A DNA stretch of 64,000 nt from JACVRW01 sp963751835 (GTDB lineage Bacteria > Actinomycetota > Thermoleophilia > Solirubrobacterales > Thermoleophilaceae). The number at the start of each line of letters is the position of its first letter. Position 1 is the stretch's first letter. Position numbers and translations under genes: made by a program. This document shows, piece by piece, positions 1-8,702 of the stretch. The notes beneath the pieces were generated by a model, which was not told where the DNA came from, did no database searches, and was given only the letters and a program-made list of their open reading frames with translations. The DNA lies in the NCBI GenBank assembly GCA_963751835.1, contig CAVVWD010000019.1, positions 203,286 to 267,285 on the forward strand, written 5' to 3'.

Positions 1-598
1 GCCCTCGACCGACTTTGAGCCAGCGGGGATTCCGCGCTCGTCGGACCAGATGACGGTGCGCGCCGGCACCTGGAGGACCACCGTGTCGACCGGCTGCGTC
101 CCGCCGCTCAGGTATGGATGCGCACCGCAGCCGTACGGACAGGATCGAGCCCCGACGTTCGTGGCCGTCGTCGCGACCCGCAGGCCGTCGCCGGAGAGCA
201 GGTACTCGATGCTGACCGCGAGCGAGAACGGGTAACCGGGCTGGGGGTGGATCAGGTGCTGCATAACGACCCGGTGCGGCTCGCGTTCCGCCACCGTCCA
301 GGCGGCCCAGCGCACGAGGCCGTGGATCGCGTCCTGCTCTGCGGGGTCGTCGATGGGGAGCTGATGGCGCTCGCCGTCGAACTCGTAGCTGCCGTCCTGA
401 ATCCTGTTCGGCCACGGGATCAGCACCTGGCCCCGGCCCGAGGTGCTCATCTCGTCGGCCCGGTATCCGTCGAGCACCTCACGGCCGGCCGCGGAGTATG
501 TCCTGAGCCCGCCGCCGACTTCTACGATCACCGCCCTCTGCTCCCCGAGCGCGATCTCGATCTGCTCCCCGGACGGCGCCCGCGGGTAGCTCCGTCAT
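1..598 (-). CDS. galM: Aldose 1-epimerase, cut by window edge and frameshifted
   Basis: Mutarotase interconverting alpha and beta anomers of aldoses such as glucose. Below about position 577 one frame reads a clear GalM-like N-terminal half: PSGEQIEIALGEQRA, then LIPWPNRIQDGSYEFDGE, HGLVRW and GCGAHPYLSGG, as in actinobacterial aldose epimerases. The C-terminal half lies beyond the window. The natural start is the ATG at 598, which overlaps the stop of the NDH-2 gene as ATGA. That frame, however, leaves the epimerase frame after MTELPAG. Removing one base near 575-580 joins MTELPAG to PSGEQIE exactly, so I read a one-base insertion (sequencing error or mutation). It is the last visible gene of a five-gene sugar operon. 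Confidence 0.8.
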
Positions 599-1920
599 TG
601 AACGGCTTGCGCCGGGGGCGGTGCTCGCTCGACGCTCGCGAGCTCGCCCGGGATCAGCGCGCTCTGGCGCTCGCCGAAGCGGGAGCCGACCCACTTGATG
701 AGCACCTCCACGCGACGGCCGGTCTGGCCGCCGAGGTAGTAGAGGTGTACGGCCAGGTAGGTGAAAAAGGCGGGGCGGCCCCACAGCTCCCGCCCACGGA
801 TCTCGCATACAGCCTTCCCTTTGCCGACGACGGCGAGCGCGCCCTTGTCGAAATACCGGAACGGCGTGGAGGCCCCGGGCCCGCCCTCGGCGATCCCCTT
901 GGCCACATGATGGGCCTGCTGGATGGCAACCGTCGCGAGCCCGGGAAGGGGCTTGCCGCCGGGTCCCTCAAGGGAGGCGACGTCGCCGATCACCGAGATC
1001 TCGGGATGGCCGGGCACCGTAAGGTCGGGGCTGACCTCGATGCGCCCGCCCCGGTCGGTGCTCGCCCCGGTGGCGCGAGCCAGGGCGTTGGTGAGCGGGA
1101 CCGCGTGCACGCCGGCAGCCCAGATGACCGTTCTGGTGTCGATCCGCTCGGTGGCTCCTCCGACCTCGATCGTCACTCCGCGCGCGTCGATCGCCGTGGC
1201 GCGTGCGCCCTCTCGAACGGTCACGCCAAGCTCGGCGAGCTGCTGAGCGACCTTCCCCGAGAGCCTCTCGCTGAACGCTGCCACCACGCGGTCGCCGGCG
1301 TCGAGCAGGATCACCCGCGCACTGGTGGGGTCGATGCGCCGGAAGTTGCGCTTCATCGTGGCGGCGGTGATCGCCAGCTCCCCCGCCACCTCCACACCCG
1401 TTGGGCCGCCGCCGATGATGACGAACGTGAGCCATTCGTCCCGCGCTGCCGGGTCGTCGGTGCGCTCGGCCTCCTCGAAGGCGCCGTAGAAGCGCTTGCG
1501 CAGGTCGACGGCATCCTCGAGGGTCTTGAGCCCGCACGAGACGTCCTTCCACTCGTCGTGGCCGAAGTAGGAGGTCTGCGCGCCACACGCGACGATCAGG
1601 CTGTCGTAGTCGAGGCGGTCGCCACGATCGAGGACGACCTGGCGCTGCTCGGCGTCGACATCGGTGACCTCGGTCATCAGGACGGCGGTGTTGGAGCCGC
1701 GTTTCAGCGCGGGACGGATCGGCGCGGCGCAGTCGCTCGGGGACAGCGCGCCCGCCGCGACCTGGTAGAGCAGCGGCTGGAAGAGGTGGTGGTTCATCCG
1801 GTCAACGAGGGTCACCTCGACGTCGGCGTGCCGTAGCTTGCGAGCGGCGGCCAGCCCCCCGAACCCGGCGCCGACGATCACGACCCGGCGCCGCCCGCCG
1901 TATGGCTTCTCAGGCGGCAT
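595..1920 (-). CDS. ndh: Type II NADH dehydrogenase-like FAD oxidoreductase
   Basis: Flavoprotein of 441 residues predicted to pass electrons from NAD(P)H to membrane quinone without pumping protons. The N-terminal FAD-binding Rossmann motif is VVIVGAGFGGLAAARKL (residues about 13-29). A second dinucleotide motif, FVIIGGGPTGVEVAGELA, lies near residue 165. The FAD-contacting VIGDVASL and LATVAIQQAHHVAKGI stretches sit near 310-345. A C-terminal aromatic patch (FFTYLAVHLYYLGG) is the usual membrane-contact region. The start at 1920 overlaps the GMC gene stop by 11 bp and the stop overlaps the epimerase ATG, so the genes are translationally coupled. Natural role here: regenerate NAD+ or accept electrons from sugar oxidation. 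Confidence 0.9.
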   Translation of the reverse strand: MPPEKPYGGRRRVVIVGAGFGGLAAARKLRHADVEVTLVDRMNHHLFQPLLYQVAAGALSPSDCAAPIRPALKRGSNTAVLMTEVTDVDAEQRQVVLDRGDRLDYDSLIVACGAQTSYFGHDEWKDVSCGLKTLEDAVDLRKRFYGAFEEAERTDDPAARDEWLTFVIIGGGPTGVEVAGELAITAATMKRNFRRIDPTSARVILLDAGDRVVAAFSERLSGKVAQQLAELGVTVREGARATAIDARGVTIEVGGATERIDTRTVIWAAGVHAVPLTNALARATGASTDRGGRIEVSPDLTVPGHPEISVIGDVASLEGPGGKPLPGLATVAIQQAHHVAKGIAEGGPGASTPFRYFDKGALAVVGKGKAVCEIRGRELWGRPAFFTYLAVHLYYLGGQTGRRVEVLIKWVGSRFGERQSALIPGELASVERAPPPAQAVQ

Positions 1921-3499
1921 GCGCGGACTCCGTCCCTGCTGTCATCGCGCCCATCCGCCCGAGCAGGTGGTCGCCGACCCTCAGCGCGTTGGCCATCGCC
2001 GTCAGCGCCGGGTTCACCGCGCCGATGCTGGGGAAGAAGCTCGTGTCGACGACATAGAGGTTGTCGAGCTCGTGCGCCCTGCAGTCGGTGTTGAGCACCG
2101 ACGTGTCAGGGTCGGTGCCGAAGCGGCAGGTGCCAGCCTGGTGCGCACAGCCCGCGACCGGGATGGCGGTCTTGAGGTACGCATGGCGCGGGATGAGGTG
2201 ATCGGGGTGCATGCCCGCGTGCGCCAGCAGCCCCTTGAGCTTGTGGTAGAGGCGCTTCGCGGGATCGTTGTTCGTCTGCTTGTAGCTCAGTCGCACGTGT
2301 CCGTCCCGGTCCAGCGTCACGCGATTTTCCGGTCGCGGGAGGTCCTCGGTCGAGAGCCAGAAGTCGACCGCGTGGCGAGCCATGTTCTCGAGCGTCCGTT
2401 CCGGCGCAAGCTTGGTCTCGAGCGGCTTCTCGCCGCGGTACATAGGTGCGGACGACTTACCGACCATCTGGATGTTCCCGAGCGGGTAGTCGTAGTCGTC
2501 GCTGCCGAAGTAGAAGTCATTGAGGCCGAGGGTCTTCTGAAAGACCGTCGGGTTCTCTTCCTTGGACAGTGCGAGGACGGCCTGGCTGTTGTGGAAGGTG
2601 TAGTTGCGGCCGAGCTGGTCGGACCGGTTCGAGAGGCCGTTCGGGTGCTTCTCGGTGGCCGAGGCGAGCAGCAGCCTGGCCGAGTTGGCAGCTCCGCAGG
2701 ACACGACGACGATGTCCGCGCTGAAGGTCTCCGTGGTGCCGTCGCGGTCGACCGCGACCTCGGTCACGGCGGAGCCGGCCGGGTTGGTGTGGAGCGCCAC
2801 GGCCTGTGCGTTCCTGAGCAGCGTGACGTTCGGGTGCTTGAGCGCCGGCCGCACCGCCAGCACCTCGGCGTCGGACTTCGCGTGCACGAGGCATGGGAAG
2901 CCGTCGCAGGTGGGGCAGCGGACACAGGCGCCGTGCGCCATGTCGGCCTCGTTCAGCATCACACCGCAGGGGGCGTGGAAGGGATGGTGACCGGCTGCCG
3001 CAAGGTCGTCGGCCAGCTGCTGGATGCGCGGCTCGTGGGACACCGCCGGGAAGGGATAGGGCGCGCCGGCCGGCGGTTCGGTCGGGTCCTCGCCGCGCGC
3101 GCCATGCACCTGGTAGAGCTGCTCGGCCTGCGTGTAGTACGGCTCCATCTCGTCGTACCCAATGGGCCAGGCGGGCGACACGCCGTCGTGATGGCGCAGC
3201 TCGCCGAAGTCCTCCGCGCGCAGCCGGTAGAGCGCCGCGCCGTACAGCTTTGTGGCCCCGCCGACGAAGTAGTGCACCTGGGGCTGGAAGGCCTTGGCCG
3301 TATCGGCGTCGTACCAGGTGTCCGCCGAGATGTAGCGGTTGTCGATGAACACCTCCCCGGCGGACCAGTTGTGCGGCTCGCGCGGGAGCCAGTCGCCGCG
3401 CTCCAGCAGCAGGATCCGCTTGCCGGAGGGAGCGAGGCGGTGGACGAGCGTGCCGCCGCCGGCCCCGCTGCCGATGACGATGACGTCGTAAGAGCTCAT
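1910..3499 (-). CDS. GMC-family FAD-dependent oxidoreductase
   Basis: A 529-residue glucose-methanol-choline oxidoreductase, oxidising an alcohol or sugar hydroxyl with FAD. The N-terminus shows the dinucleotide-binding motif DVIVIGSGAGGGTLVHRL with an acidic LLLERGDWLPRE after the second strand. The C-terminus shows the GMC_oxred_C pattern, ending AVNPALTAMANALRVGDHLL, with a conserved CAHQAGTCRFG segment before it. A Cys-rich stretch near residues 190-205 (CVRCPTCDGFPC) marks a subfamily seen in bacterial GMC enzymes. No signal peptide is visible. The ATG at 3499 overlaps the GH15 stop as ATGA. Between GH15, G6PDH and a mutarotase, a sugar substrate is the likeliest guess, but the substrate is not determined by sequence. 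Confidence 0.88.
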   Translation of the reverse strand: MSSYDVIVIGSGAGGGTLVHRLAPSGKRILLLERGDWLPREPHNWSAGEVFIDNRYISADTWYDADTAKAFQPQVHYFVGGATKLYGAALYRLRAEDFGELRHHDGVSPAWPIGYDEMEPYYTQAEQLYQVHGARGEDPTEPPAGAPYPFPAVSHEPRIQQLADDLAAAGHHPFHAPCGVMLNEADMAHGACVRCPTCDGFPCLVHAKSDAEVLAVRPALKHPNVTLLRNAQAVALHTNPAGSAVTEVAVDRDGTTETFSADIVVVSCGAANSARLLLASATEKHPNGLSNRSDQLGRNYTFHNSQAVLALSKEENPTVFQKTLGLNDFYFGSDDYDYPLGNIQMVGKSSAPMYRGEKPLETKLAPERTLENMARHAVDFWLSTEDLPRPENRVTLDRDGHVRLSYKQTNNDPAKRLYHKLKGLLAHAGMHPDHLIPRHAYLKTAIPVAGCAHQAGTCRFGTDPDTSVLNTDCRAHELDNLYVVDTSFFPSIGAVNPALTAMANALRVGDHLLGRMGAMTAGTESAHAA

Positions 3500-5427
3500 C
3501 CGGTGTACTCCTCGAGTCGCTCTTCGAGGATGATTCGCGCGCCCGCCTCGATCAGCGCGAGATGGGAGAACGCCTGCGGGAAGTTCCCCAGGTGCCTGCC
3601 CGTGCTGCTGTCGAACTCCTCCGCGTACAGGCCCAGCGGCGATGCGACGCTCAGTAGCCGCTCCATCAGATCGCGGGCGCCCTGGCGGTCGCCGACAATC
3701 GAGAGCGCCGACACGAGCCAGAACGAGCAGATCAGGAAGCTGCCCTCCTTGCCCGACAGGCCGTCGTCGGTCTCGTCGGTGCGGTATCGCAGGACGAAGC
3801 CGTCCTCGGTCAGATCGTCCGCGATCGCCTCGACGCTCTTTCGCAGGCGCTCGTCGTCACTCGGCAGCAAACCGAAGAGCGCCGCCAGCAGCGTGGACGC
3901 GTCGAGCGCGTCGGTGTCGTAGTGCTGGCGCAGCACGCCCTCGCGAACGCCGTGTTCGAGGATGTCCTCCTTGATCTCGTCGGCGGTAGCGCCCCAGGTC
4001 TTCTGAAGATCCGGCTCGCCGGCGATATGCGCCAGCTTCGAGGCGCGGTCGAGCGCGACCCAGCACATCAACTTCGAGGACACGTAGTGCTGCGGGTCGC
4101 CGCGGGCCTCCCATATGCCCTGGTCGGGATTCCGCCACACCTGTATCGCGCACTCCGCCTGGCTCTGGACGATTGGCCACAGCCGCCGCGGCATGCGTTG
4201 GCTGCGACGCGTATGGAGCAGGATCGAGTCGAGCGCCGCCCCGAAGACGTCGTTCTGGCGCTGGTTGAACGCCCCGTTGCCGATTCGCACCGGGTGGGCT
4301 CCTGCGTACCCGGACAGTTCGTCTCGCGTGGACTCGGTCAGGTCGCGGTGCCCGTCGATCCCGTACATGATCTGGAGCGCCCCGTCTTGGTCCGGCTCGA
4401 GGTCGGCGACGAACTGCATGAACTCGTCGGCCTCCCAGTCCAGGTTCAGGAAGTGCAGCGCCTGCAGCGTGAAGGTCGAGTCCCGGATCCAGGTGAAGCG
4501 GTAGTCCCAGTTGCGCTCACCGCCGGGCGTCTCCGGCAGTGACGTCGTGAGCGCCGCGACGGTCGCGCCGGTCGGCATGTACGTGAGGCCCTTGATCGTG
4601 AGCGCCGAGCGTTCGATCGGCCCGCGCCAGCGGTGGTCGATCGGACGCGCATGGTGCAGCCAGTTGCGCCAGTAGGCCGTGGTGGCGGCCAGGCGAGCGT
4701 TGGCCTCGTCGATGTTCTGCGGGGCGGCGAGCTCCTCGGCCCACGTAAGCGAGCAATAGGCCTGCTCGCCCTGCTTGAGCGTGTGCCGCGCCCTGACCCG
4801 TTCGCCCTCGACCCCGATCGCCATGTCGGTCTGCAGCCTGATCGTCTGCCCGGCGCCGGTCGCGTCGGCCGTGTGGCGGCCATCGTCGACCAGCGACCAC
4901 TCCGCCGGCGTGCGTCCGTAGTCGAAGACCGGCTCGCACACCACGTCGACCTCGACACTTCCCTCCAAGCAGAGGACCGTGCGCACGAGCATGTGGTCGC
5001 CGTCCTCGTCGGCTGGCGGGCGCGTGTGCGGCGTGACCTCGTCCTCGTGGTCCCGCGGACCCATAGTCAGCGCGTCGCGAACCACTATCCAGCCCGTGGG
5101 CGTGTTCCACGTCGTCAGCACGGTGTTCGTGCCGGGCTCGTAGATGCGCGCCGTCGGGACGTTCACTCCGAACGGGCCCAGGCGGAAGCTCCCTGCCTGG
5201 CGGTCGAGCAGCGTGCCGAAGACGCTCGGCGAGTCGAAGCGCGGCACGCAAAGCCAGTCGATCGACCCGTCGGGCGCCAGCAGCGCGCCGGTGTGGCAGT
5301 TCGACAGGAACGCGTAGTCCGCGATCGGCGGGAACGGCGAGGGAGCGGCGGCGCTCTGCGGCAGGGCGGCTTCCGCGGGCTTGCTGTCCCCGCTTGCCCG
5401 TGGCTTCTTGCTCTTGGCCGTGCTCAT
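3496..5427 (-). CDS. Glycoside hydrolase family 15 (glucoamylase/trehalase-type)
   Basis: Cytoplasmic (alpha/alpha)6-barrel hydrolase of 643 residues that releases glucose from alpha-glucosides. After a disordered Pro/Ala-rich leader the conserved N-terminal beta domain starts at PIADYAFLSNCHTGALLAPD. The GH15 catalytic region includes NWDYRFTWIRDSTFTL and, near the C-terminus, GKEGSFLICSFWLVSAL carrying the likely catalytic glutamate. Actinobacterial members of this subfamily include trehalases, so trehalose is as plausible a substrate as starch fragments. I start at the ATG at 5427 because it overlaps the zwf stop (ATGA); an in-frame upstream start at 5451 would lie inside zwf. Coupled downstream to the GMC gene. 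Confidence 0.87.
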   Translation of the reverse strand: MSTAKSKKPRASGDSKPAEAALPQSAAAPSPFPPIADYAFLSNCHTGALLAPDGSIDWLCVPRFDSPSVFGTLLDRQAGSFRLGPFGVNVPTARIYEPGTNTVLTTWNTPTGWIVVRDALTMGPRDHEDEVTPHTRPPADEDGDHMLVRTVLCLEGSVEVDVVCEPVFDYGRTPAEWSLVDDGRHTADATGAGQTIRLQTDMAIGVEGERVRARHTLKQGEQAYCSLTWAEELAAPQNIDEANARLAATTAYWRNWLHHARPIDHRWRGPIERSALTIKGLTYMPTGATVAALTTSLPETPGGERNWDYRFTWIRDSTFTLQALHFLNLDWEADEFMQFVADLEPDQDGALQIMYGIDGHRDLTESTRDELSGYAGAHPVRIGNGAFNQRQNDVFGAALDSILLHTRRSQRMPRRLWPIVQSQAECAIQVWRNPDQGIWEARGDPQHYVSSKLMCWVALDRASKLAHIAGEPDLQKTWGATADEIKEDILEHGVREGVLRQHYDTDALDASTLLAALFGLLPSDDERLRKSVEAIADDLTEDGFVLRYRTDETDDGLSGKEGSFLICSFWLVSALSIVGDRQGARDLMERLLSVASPLGLYAEEFDSSTGRHLGNFPQAFSHLALIEAGARIILEERLEEYTG

Positions 5428-6860
5428 GACGCCACCCAGGGACCGTGCCACCGGCCGTGTCCGGCGACGAGCTCATCCGCTTCCGTCGGGCCCCAGGATC
5501 CCTTCGCGTACCCATGCACGGGCGGGGGCGCGTCGAGAAGAGGCTGCAGCACGCGCCAGCACTGCTCGACGCTGTCCTGTCGCTTGAAGCGCTTGCTGTC
5601 GCCGATCATCGCGGCGTGGAGAAGCACCTCGTAGGGCGTCGCGCCCTCGCCCCCTTCCTCGGCGAATTCCATGTCCAGGTTTATCGGCTCGGGCTTCACG
5701 CCGTCGGCGCGCTGCGCATCGGCAAGCAGCCTGATCCCGGTCGTGGGGTCCAGCCTGACGACGAGCTGATTCGCGTCGGGGCCCTCAGATTCGACGATGC
5801 CGAAGCCGAGCCGCGGCGGATGCTTGAAGACCAGCCGCAGCTCCGTCTGCGTGATCGGGAGACACTTTCCGGTGCGGATGAAGAACGGGACGCCGGACCA
5901 ACGCCAGTTCTCGATCTCCAGGCGCAGAGCGGCGTAGGTCTCCGTCGTCGAGTCCGCGGCGACGCCGTCGATCTCGCGGTAACCGTCGTACTGCCCACGA
6001 ACATAGTGGGCGGGGTCGGCGGCGGGCATGGCCTGGAAGACCGAGACGATCGAGTTCTTCAGCGTCGTCGCATCCCCTGTGGCCGGGGGTTCCATCGCGG
6101 CGGCTGCGATCACCTGCATCAGGTGGTTGACCACCACGTCGCGAAGGGCGCCGACGGGGTCGTAGAAGTGGCCGCGATCCTCGACCCCGAAGCTCTCGGC
6201 CATCGTGATCTGAACCGACGACACGTAGTTGCGGTTCCAGATCGGCTCGAACATGGTGTTCGCGAACCGCAGGTAGAGGATCTCGACGAGCCCCATCTTG
6301 CCCAGGAAGTGGTCGATGCGGTAGAGCTGGGACTCGTCCAGGTACTCGTGGACCTGCTCGTTCAGCGCGGCCGCCGAGGCGACGTCATGACCGAACGGCT
6401 TCTCAACCACCACGCGCGCGGACTTGGTCAACCCCGCCCCGGCCAGCCCCTTGATCACCATTCCGAACAGCGACGGCGGGATCTCGAGATAGAACACGGG
6501 GCTACGCGCGTCCCCGACTTGCGCCGCCACGCGCTTGTAGGTGTCGTCGTCGCCGAAGTCGCCGGGCACATAGGACAACCGGGCGGCGAAGCGGTCGAAG
6601 ACCTCGTCGTCGATCGTCTCACCGCAATCCGCGATGCACTGGCGCGCATGTTCCCGCAGTTGGTCGACCGTCCAGTCGTCGCCCGCCACCCCGACGATCG
6701 GGCAGGTCAACAGGCCACGGCGTTCCAACCGGTACAGCGAGTGAAAGGTCATGACCTTGGCTAGGTCCCCGGTGATGCCGAAGACGACGAACACATCCGC
6801 CGGCTGAGCGCCCTCCAAGCTGCCGGCGGCTTGTTGGCGGGGCCGTACCGCAGTGCTCAT
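5424..6860 (-). CDS. zwf: Glucose-6-phosphate 1-dehydrogenase
   Basis: First enzyme of the oxidative pentose phosphate pathway: glucose-6-phosphate plus NADP+ to 6-phosphogluconolactone. The N-terminal nucleotide-binding motif is FVVFGITGDLAKVMTF (residues about 26-41). The substrate-binding signature reads YRIDHFLGK followed by MG where many family members have E; later blocks (LRFANTMFEPIWNRNYV, DPVGALRDVVVNHLMQ) are intact. About 478 residues from the ATG at 6860, near normal length. No strong Shine-Dalgarno precedes it, and longer in-frame starts would run into the divergent promoter region. It is the first gene of the zwf - GH15 - GMC - NDH-2 - epimerase operon, so glucose release and NADPH production are co-transcribed. 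Confidence 0.92.
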   Translation of the reverse strand: MSTAVRPRQQAAGSLEGAQPADVFVVFGITGDLAKVMTFHSLYRLERRGLLTCPIVGVAGDDWTVDQLREHARQCIADCGETIDDEVFDRFAARLSYVPGDFGDDDTYKRVAAQVGDARSPVFYLEIPPSLFGMVIKGLAGAGLTKSARVVVEKPFGHDVASAAALNEQVHEYLDESQLYRIDHFLGKMGLVEILYLRFANTMFEPIWNRNYVSSVQITMAESFGVEDRGHFYDPVGALRDVVVNHLMQVIAAAAMEPPATGDATTLKNSIVSVFQAMPAADPAHYVRGQYDGYREIDGVAADSTTETYAALRLEIENWRWSGVPFFIRTGKCLPITQTELRLVFKHPPRLGFGIVESEGPDANQLVVRLDPTTGIRLLADAQRADGVKPEPINLDMEFAEEGGEGATPYEVLLHAAMIGDSKRFKRQDSVEQCWRVLQPLLDAPPPVHGYAKGSWGPTEADELVAGHGRWHGPWVAS

Positions 6861-6932
6861 AGAAGGCCATTCCGTCGGGGGAGGGGCGACGATTCCTCGC
6901 TCGGATTCTCGGGCGCGGGTGGCCCGGTGGGC

Positions 6933-6978
6933 ATCACCCGGATCGGGTGATTCGTAGCAGGCCTGGTGTCCATACGCT
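6933..6978 (+). promoter_or_regulatory. Operator palindrome A with -10 element
   Basis: Perfect inverted repeat ATCACCC-GGATC-GGGTGAT (6933-6951). Reading rightward, the hexamer TACGCT (6973-6978) lies 22 nt after the TCACCC-N5-GGGTGA core, the spacing seen at sister sites. It sits between zwf and the cyclase gene. On the leftward side only a weak -10-like GAGAAT is present 23 nt away, so control of zwf is possible but less certain. Confidence 0.7.
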
Positions 6979-7049
6979 CCCCCGATCGCCACTCGGGTGC
7001 GAGGCGCATGCGGTCGACCGACCAGACCCTCATTGGCCTCATCGCGCCC

Positions 7050-7094
7050 TCACCCGAATCAGGCGAGGCGCGCCGAGCGTCGCTGCCGTAGGTT
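7050..7094 (+). promoter_or_regulatory. Operator palindrome B with -10 element
   Basis: TCACCC-GAATC-AGGCGA (7050-7066): one perfect and one diverged half site. TAGGTT (7089-7094) lies exactly 22 nt downstream. The inferred transcription start is about 7101, 16 nt before the cyclase ATG at 7117. Confidence 0.65.
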
Positions 7095-7116
7095 CCCGGC
7101 GTTGGCGGACGTGGAC

Positions 7117-8013
7117 ATGACAGCGCACGAGTTCCGCGAGCTGTTCGATGCGGTCTCCAACTGGGGCCGCTGGAACGACCGCGGAGAGCGAGGGGCCCTG
7201 AACCACCTCACGCCCGCGCGGGTCGCAGCAGCCGCCAGGCTCGTTGACAGCGGGACCACCATCACGCTCAGTCAGCCGCTCCAGACCGAGGCGCGCCCGG
7301 ATGTGCCCGAGCCGGCCGACCACCACATGACGATGCTGCCCGGAGGCGACGGTTTCGCGAAGGACTACGTGGGCGTCGACTACCACAACGACGGGCAGAG
7401 CCATATCGATGCCTTCTCCCACGTCGCATTTGCCGGCTTTCTCTTCGACGGGAGCCCGGCCAGCTCCGTTACAGCGCAGGGTGCGCAGGCCGGGGCGATC
7501 GACGTCCTCAAGGATGGGCTCGTCGGCCGCGGTGTACTGGTGGATGTGCCGCGAACGCGGGGCGTCCCCTGGGTCGAGCCGGGGGAGCACGTCTTCCGCG
7601 AGGATCTCGAGGCGGCGGAGCGCGTCCAGGGAGTCAGAATTGGGGCCGGCGACATCCTCCTCGTTCGCACAGGACACGCGCGGCGCCTGGCGGAGCTCGG
7701 GCCGTGGGACACGCGACAGGCGAAGGCCGGTCTGCACCCGAAGGCGGCGTCTTTCCTCGCGGACCGGCGCGTCGCGGCGCTCGGGTCGGACGGCAACAAC
7801 GACACGGCTCCGAGCACGACGGAGGACGTCGGATTCCCGATTCACGTACTTGCACTCAACGCCATGGGCGTACACCTGCTCGACTACCTCCAGTTCGAGG
7901 ACGTGGCACCGCATTGCGAAGCGACCGGCCGCTGGGAGTTCCTGTTCGTCGCCGCCCCCCTCCGGATTGTCCGTGGGACGGGATCGCCGCTCAACCCGAT
8001 CGCGATCTTCTGA
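7117..8013 (+). CDS. Cyclase-family (kynurenine formamidase-like) metal hydrolase
   Basis: A 298-residue protein of the cyclase/kynurenine formamidase superfamily, metal-dependent amide or lactone hydrolases. The metal-binding signature is the His/Asp cluster in YHNDGQSHIDAFSHVAF near residue 90, a variant of the family HxGTHxDxPxH pattern. Later conserved parts include GRGVLVDVPR, GDILLVRTGH and ALGSDGNND. The ATG at 7117 is chosen because operator B and its -10 lie just upstream; an in-frame longer start at 6997 would place the operator inside the gene. It heads a transcription unit with the membrane protein (8019) and MFS exporter (8699). The substrate is unknown. Confidence 0.8.
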   Translation: MTAHEFRELFDAVSNWGRWNDRGERGALNHLTPARVAAAARLVDSGTTITLSQPLQTEARPDVPEPADHHMTMLPGGDGFAKDYVGVDYHNDGQSHIDAFSHVAFAGFLFDGSPASSVTAQGAQAGAIDVLKDGLVGRGVLVDVPRTRGVPWVEPGEHVFREDLEAAERVQGVRIGAGDILLVRTGHARRLAELGPWDTRQAKAGLHPKAASFLADRRVAALGSDGNNDTAPSTTEDVGFPIHVLALNAMGVHLLDYLQFEDVAPHCEATGRWEFLFVAAPLRIVRGTGSPLNPIAIF

Positions 8014-8018
8014 TCATC

Positions 8019-8702
8019 GTGGCCGGCACGCCCGAGGCGCGGGAGGCCGACGAGAGCGCTCAAGTCGTGGGCGAGTCACGATGGCCGATGGCAGCGGCCG
8101 TCGTGGCCGCGATCGTGCTGACGATTCTGCTGCCGAAGAACCACCGGGTATTACCTGAGGGGGTGGTCCCGGCCCTCGAGGGTGTCCTGCTCGTGGCACT
8201 GATCGTCGGTGATCCGGGGGCGATCGATCGCCGCTCGCGACAGTTGCGCGCTATCTCGATCGCGTTGGTGTTCGTCCTTTTGCTGAGCGCGCTCTGGGCG
8301 ACGGTGCGGCTGATCGACGTCCTCATCACCGGCGGCCCGCAGACGAACTCGGCCAGCGACCTGCTCGAGGCGGGCTCGATCGTCTGGACCGGCAACATCC
8401 TCGCCTTCGCCCTGCTCTACTGGGAGCTCGGCAGCGGTGGCTCGGCCGCTCGTGCTCACAAATCGGGAAGCGTCGTCGACTTCGCCTTCCCGCAGCAGAT
8501 GAATCCCGAGCTCGCGCCGGCTGGCTGGAGGCCGCAGTTCGTCGACTACCTCTACCTGGCCTTCACGAATGCCACTGCCTTCAGTCCCACCGACGCGATG
8601 CCGATTGCGCCCTGGGCCAAGATCGCGATGACGGTGCAGTCGCTCATCTCACTGGCGATTCTCGGCCTGGTAATCGCCCGCGCCGTGAACGTGTTCGCGT
8701 GA
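8019..8702 (+). CDS. Multi-pass membrane protein, DUF1345-like
   Basis: A 227-residue integral membrane protein with about six hydrophobic segments: AAAVVAAIVLTILLP, ALEGVLLVALIVG, ISIALVFVLLLSALW, TGNILAFALLYWEL, a less hydrophobic YLYLAFTNATAF and SLISLAILGLVIARAV. The C-terminal arrangement (VDYLYLAFTNATAFSPTDAMP, then a final helix) resembles DUF1345-type proteins, but this assignment is from memory of the pattern. Start GTG at 8019, five bases after the cyclase stop; the stop overlaps the MFS start as GTGA. Function unknown; the coupling suggests a role linked to the exporter. Confidence 0.65.
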   Translation: MAGTPEAREADESAQVVGESRWPMAAAVVAAIVLTILLPKNHRVLPEGVVPALEGVLLVALIVGDPGAIDRRSRQLRAISIALVFVLLLSALWATVRLIDVLITGGPQTNSASDLLEAGSIVWTGNILAFALLYWELGSGGSAARAHKSGSVVDFAFPQQMNPELAPAGWRPQFVDYLYLAFTNATAFSPTDAMPIAPWAKIAMTVQSLISLAILGLVIARAVNVFA

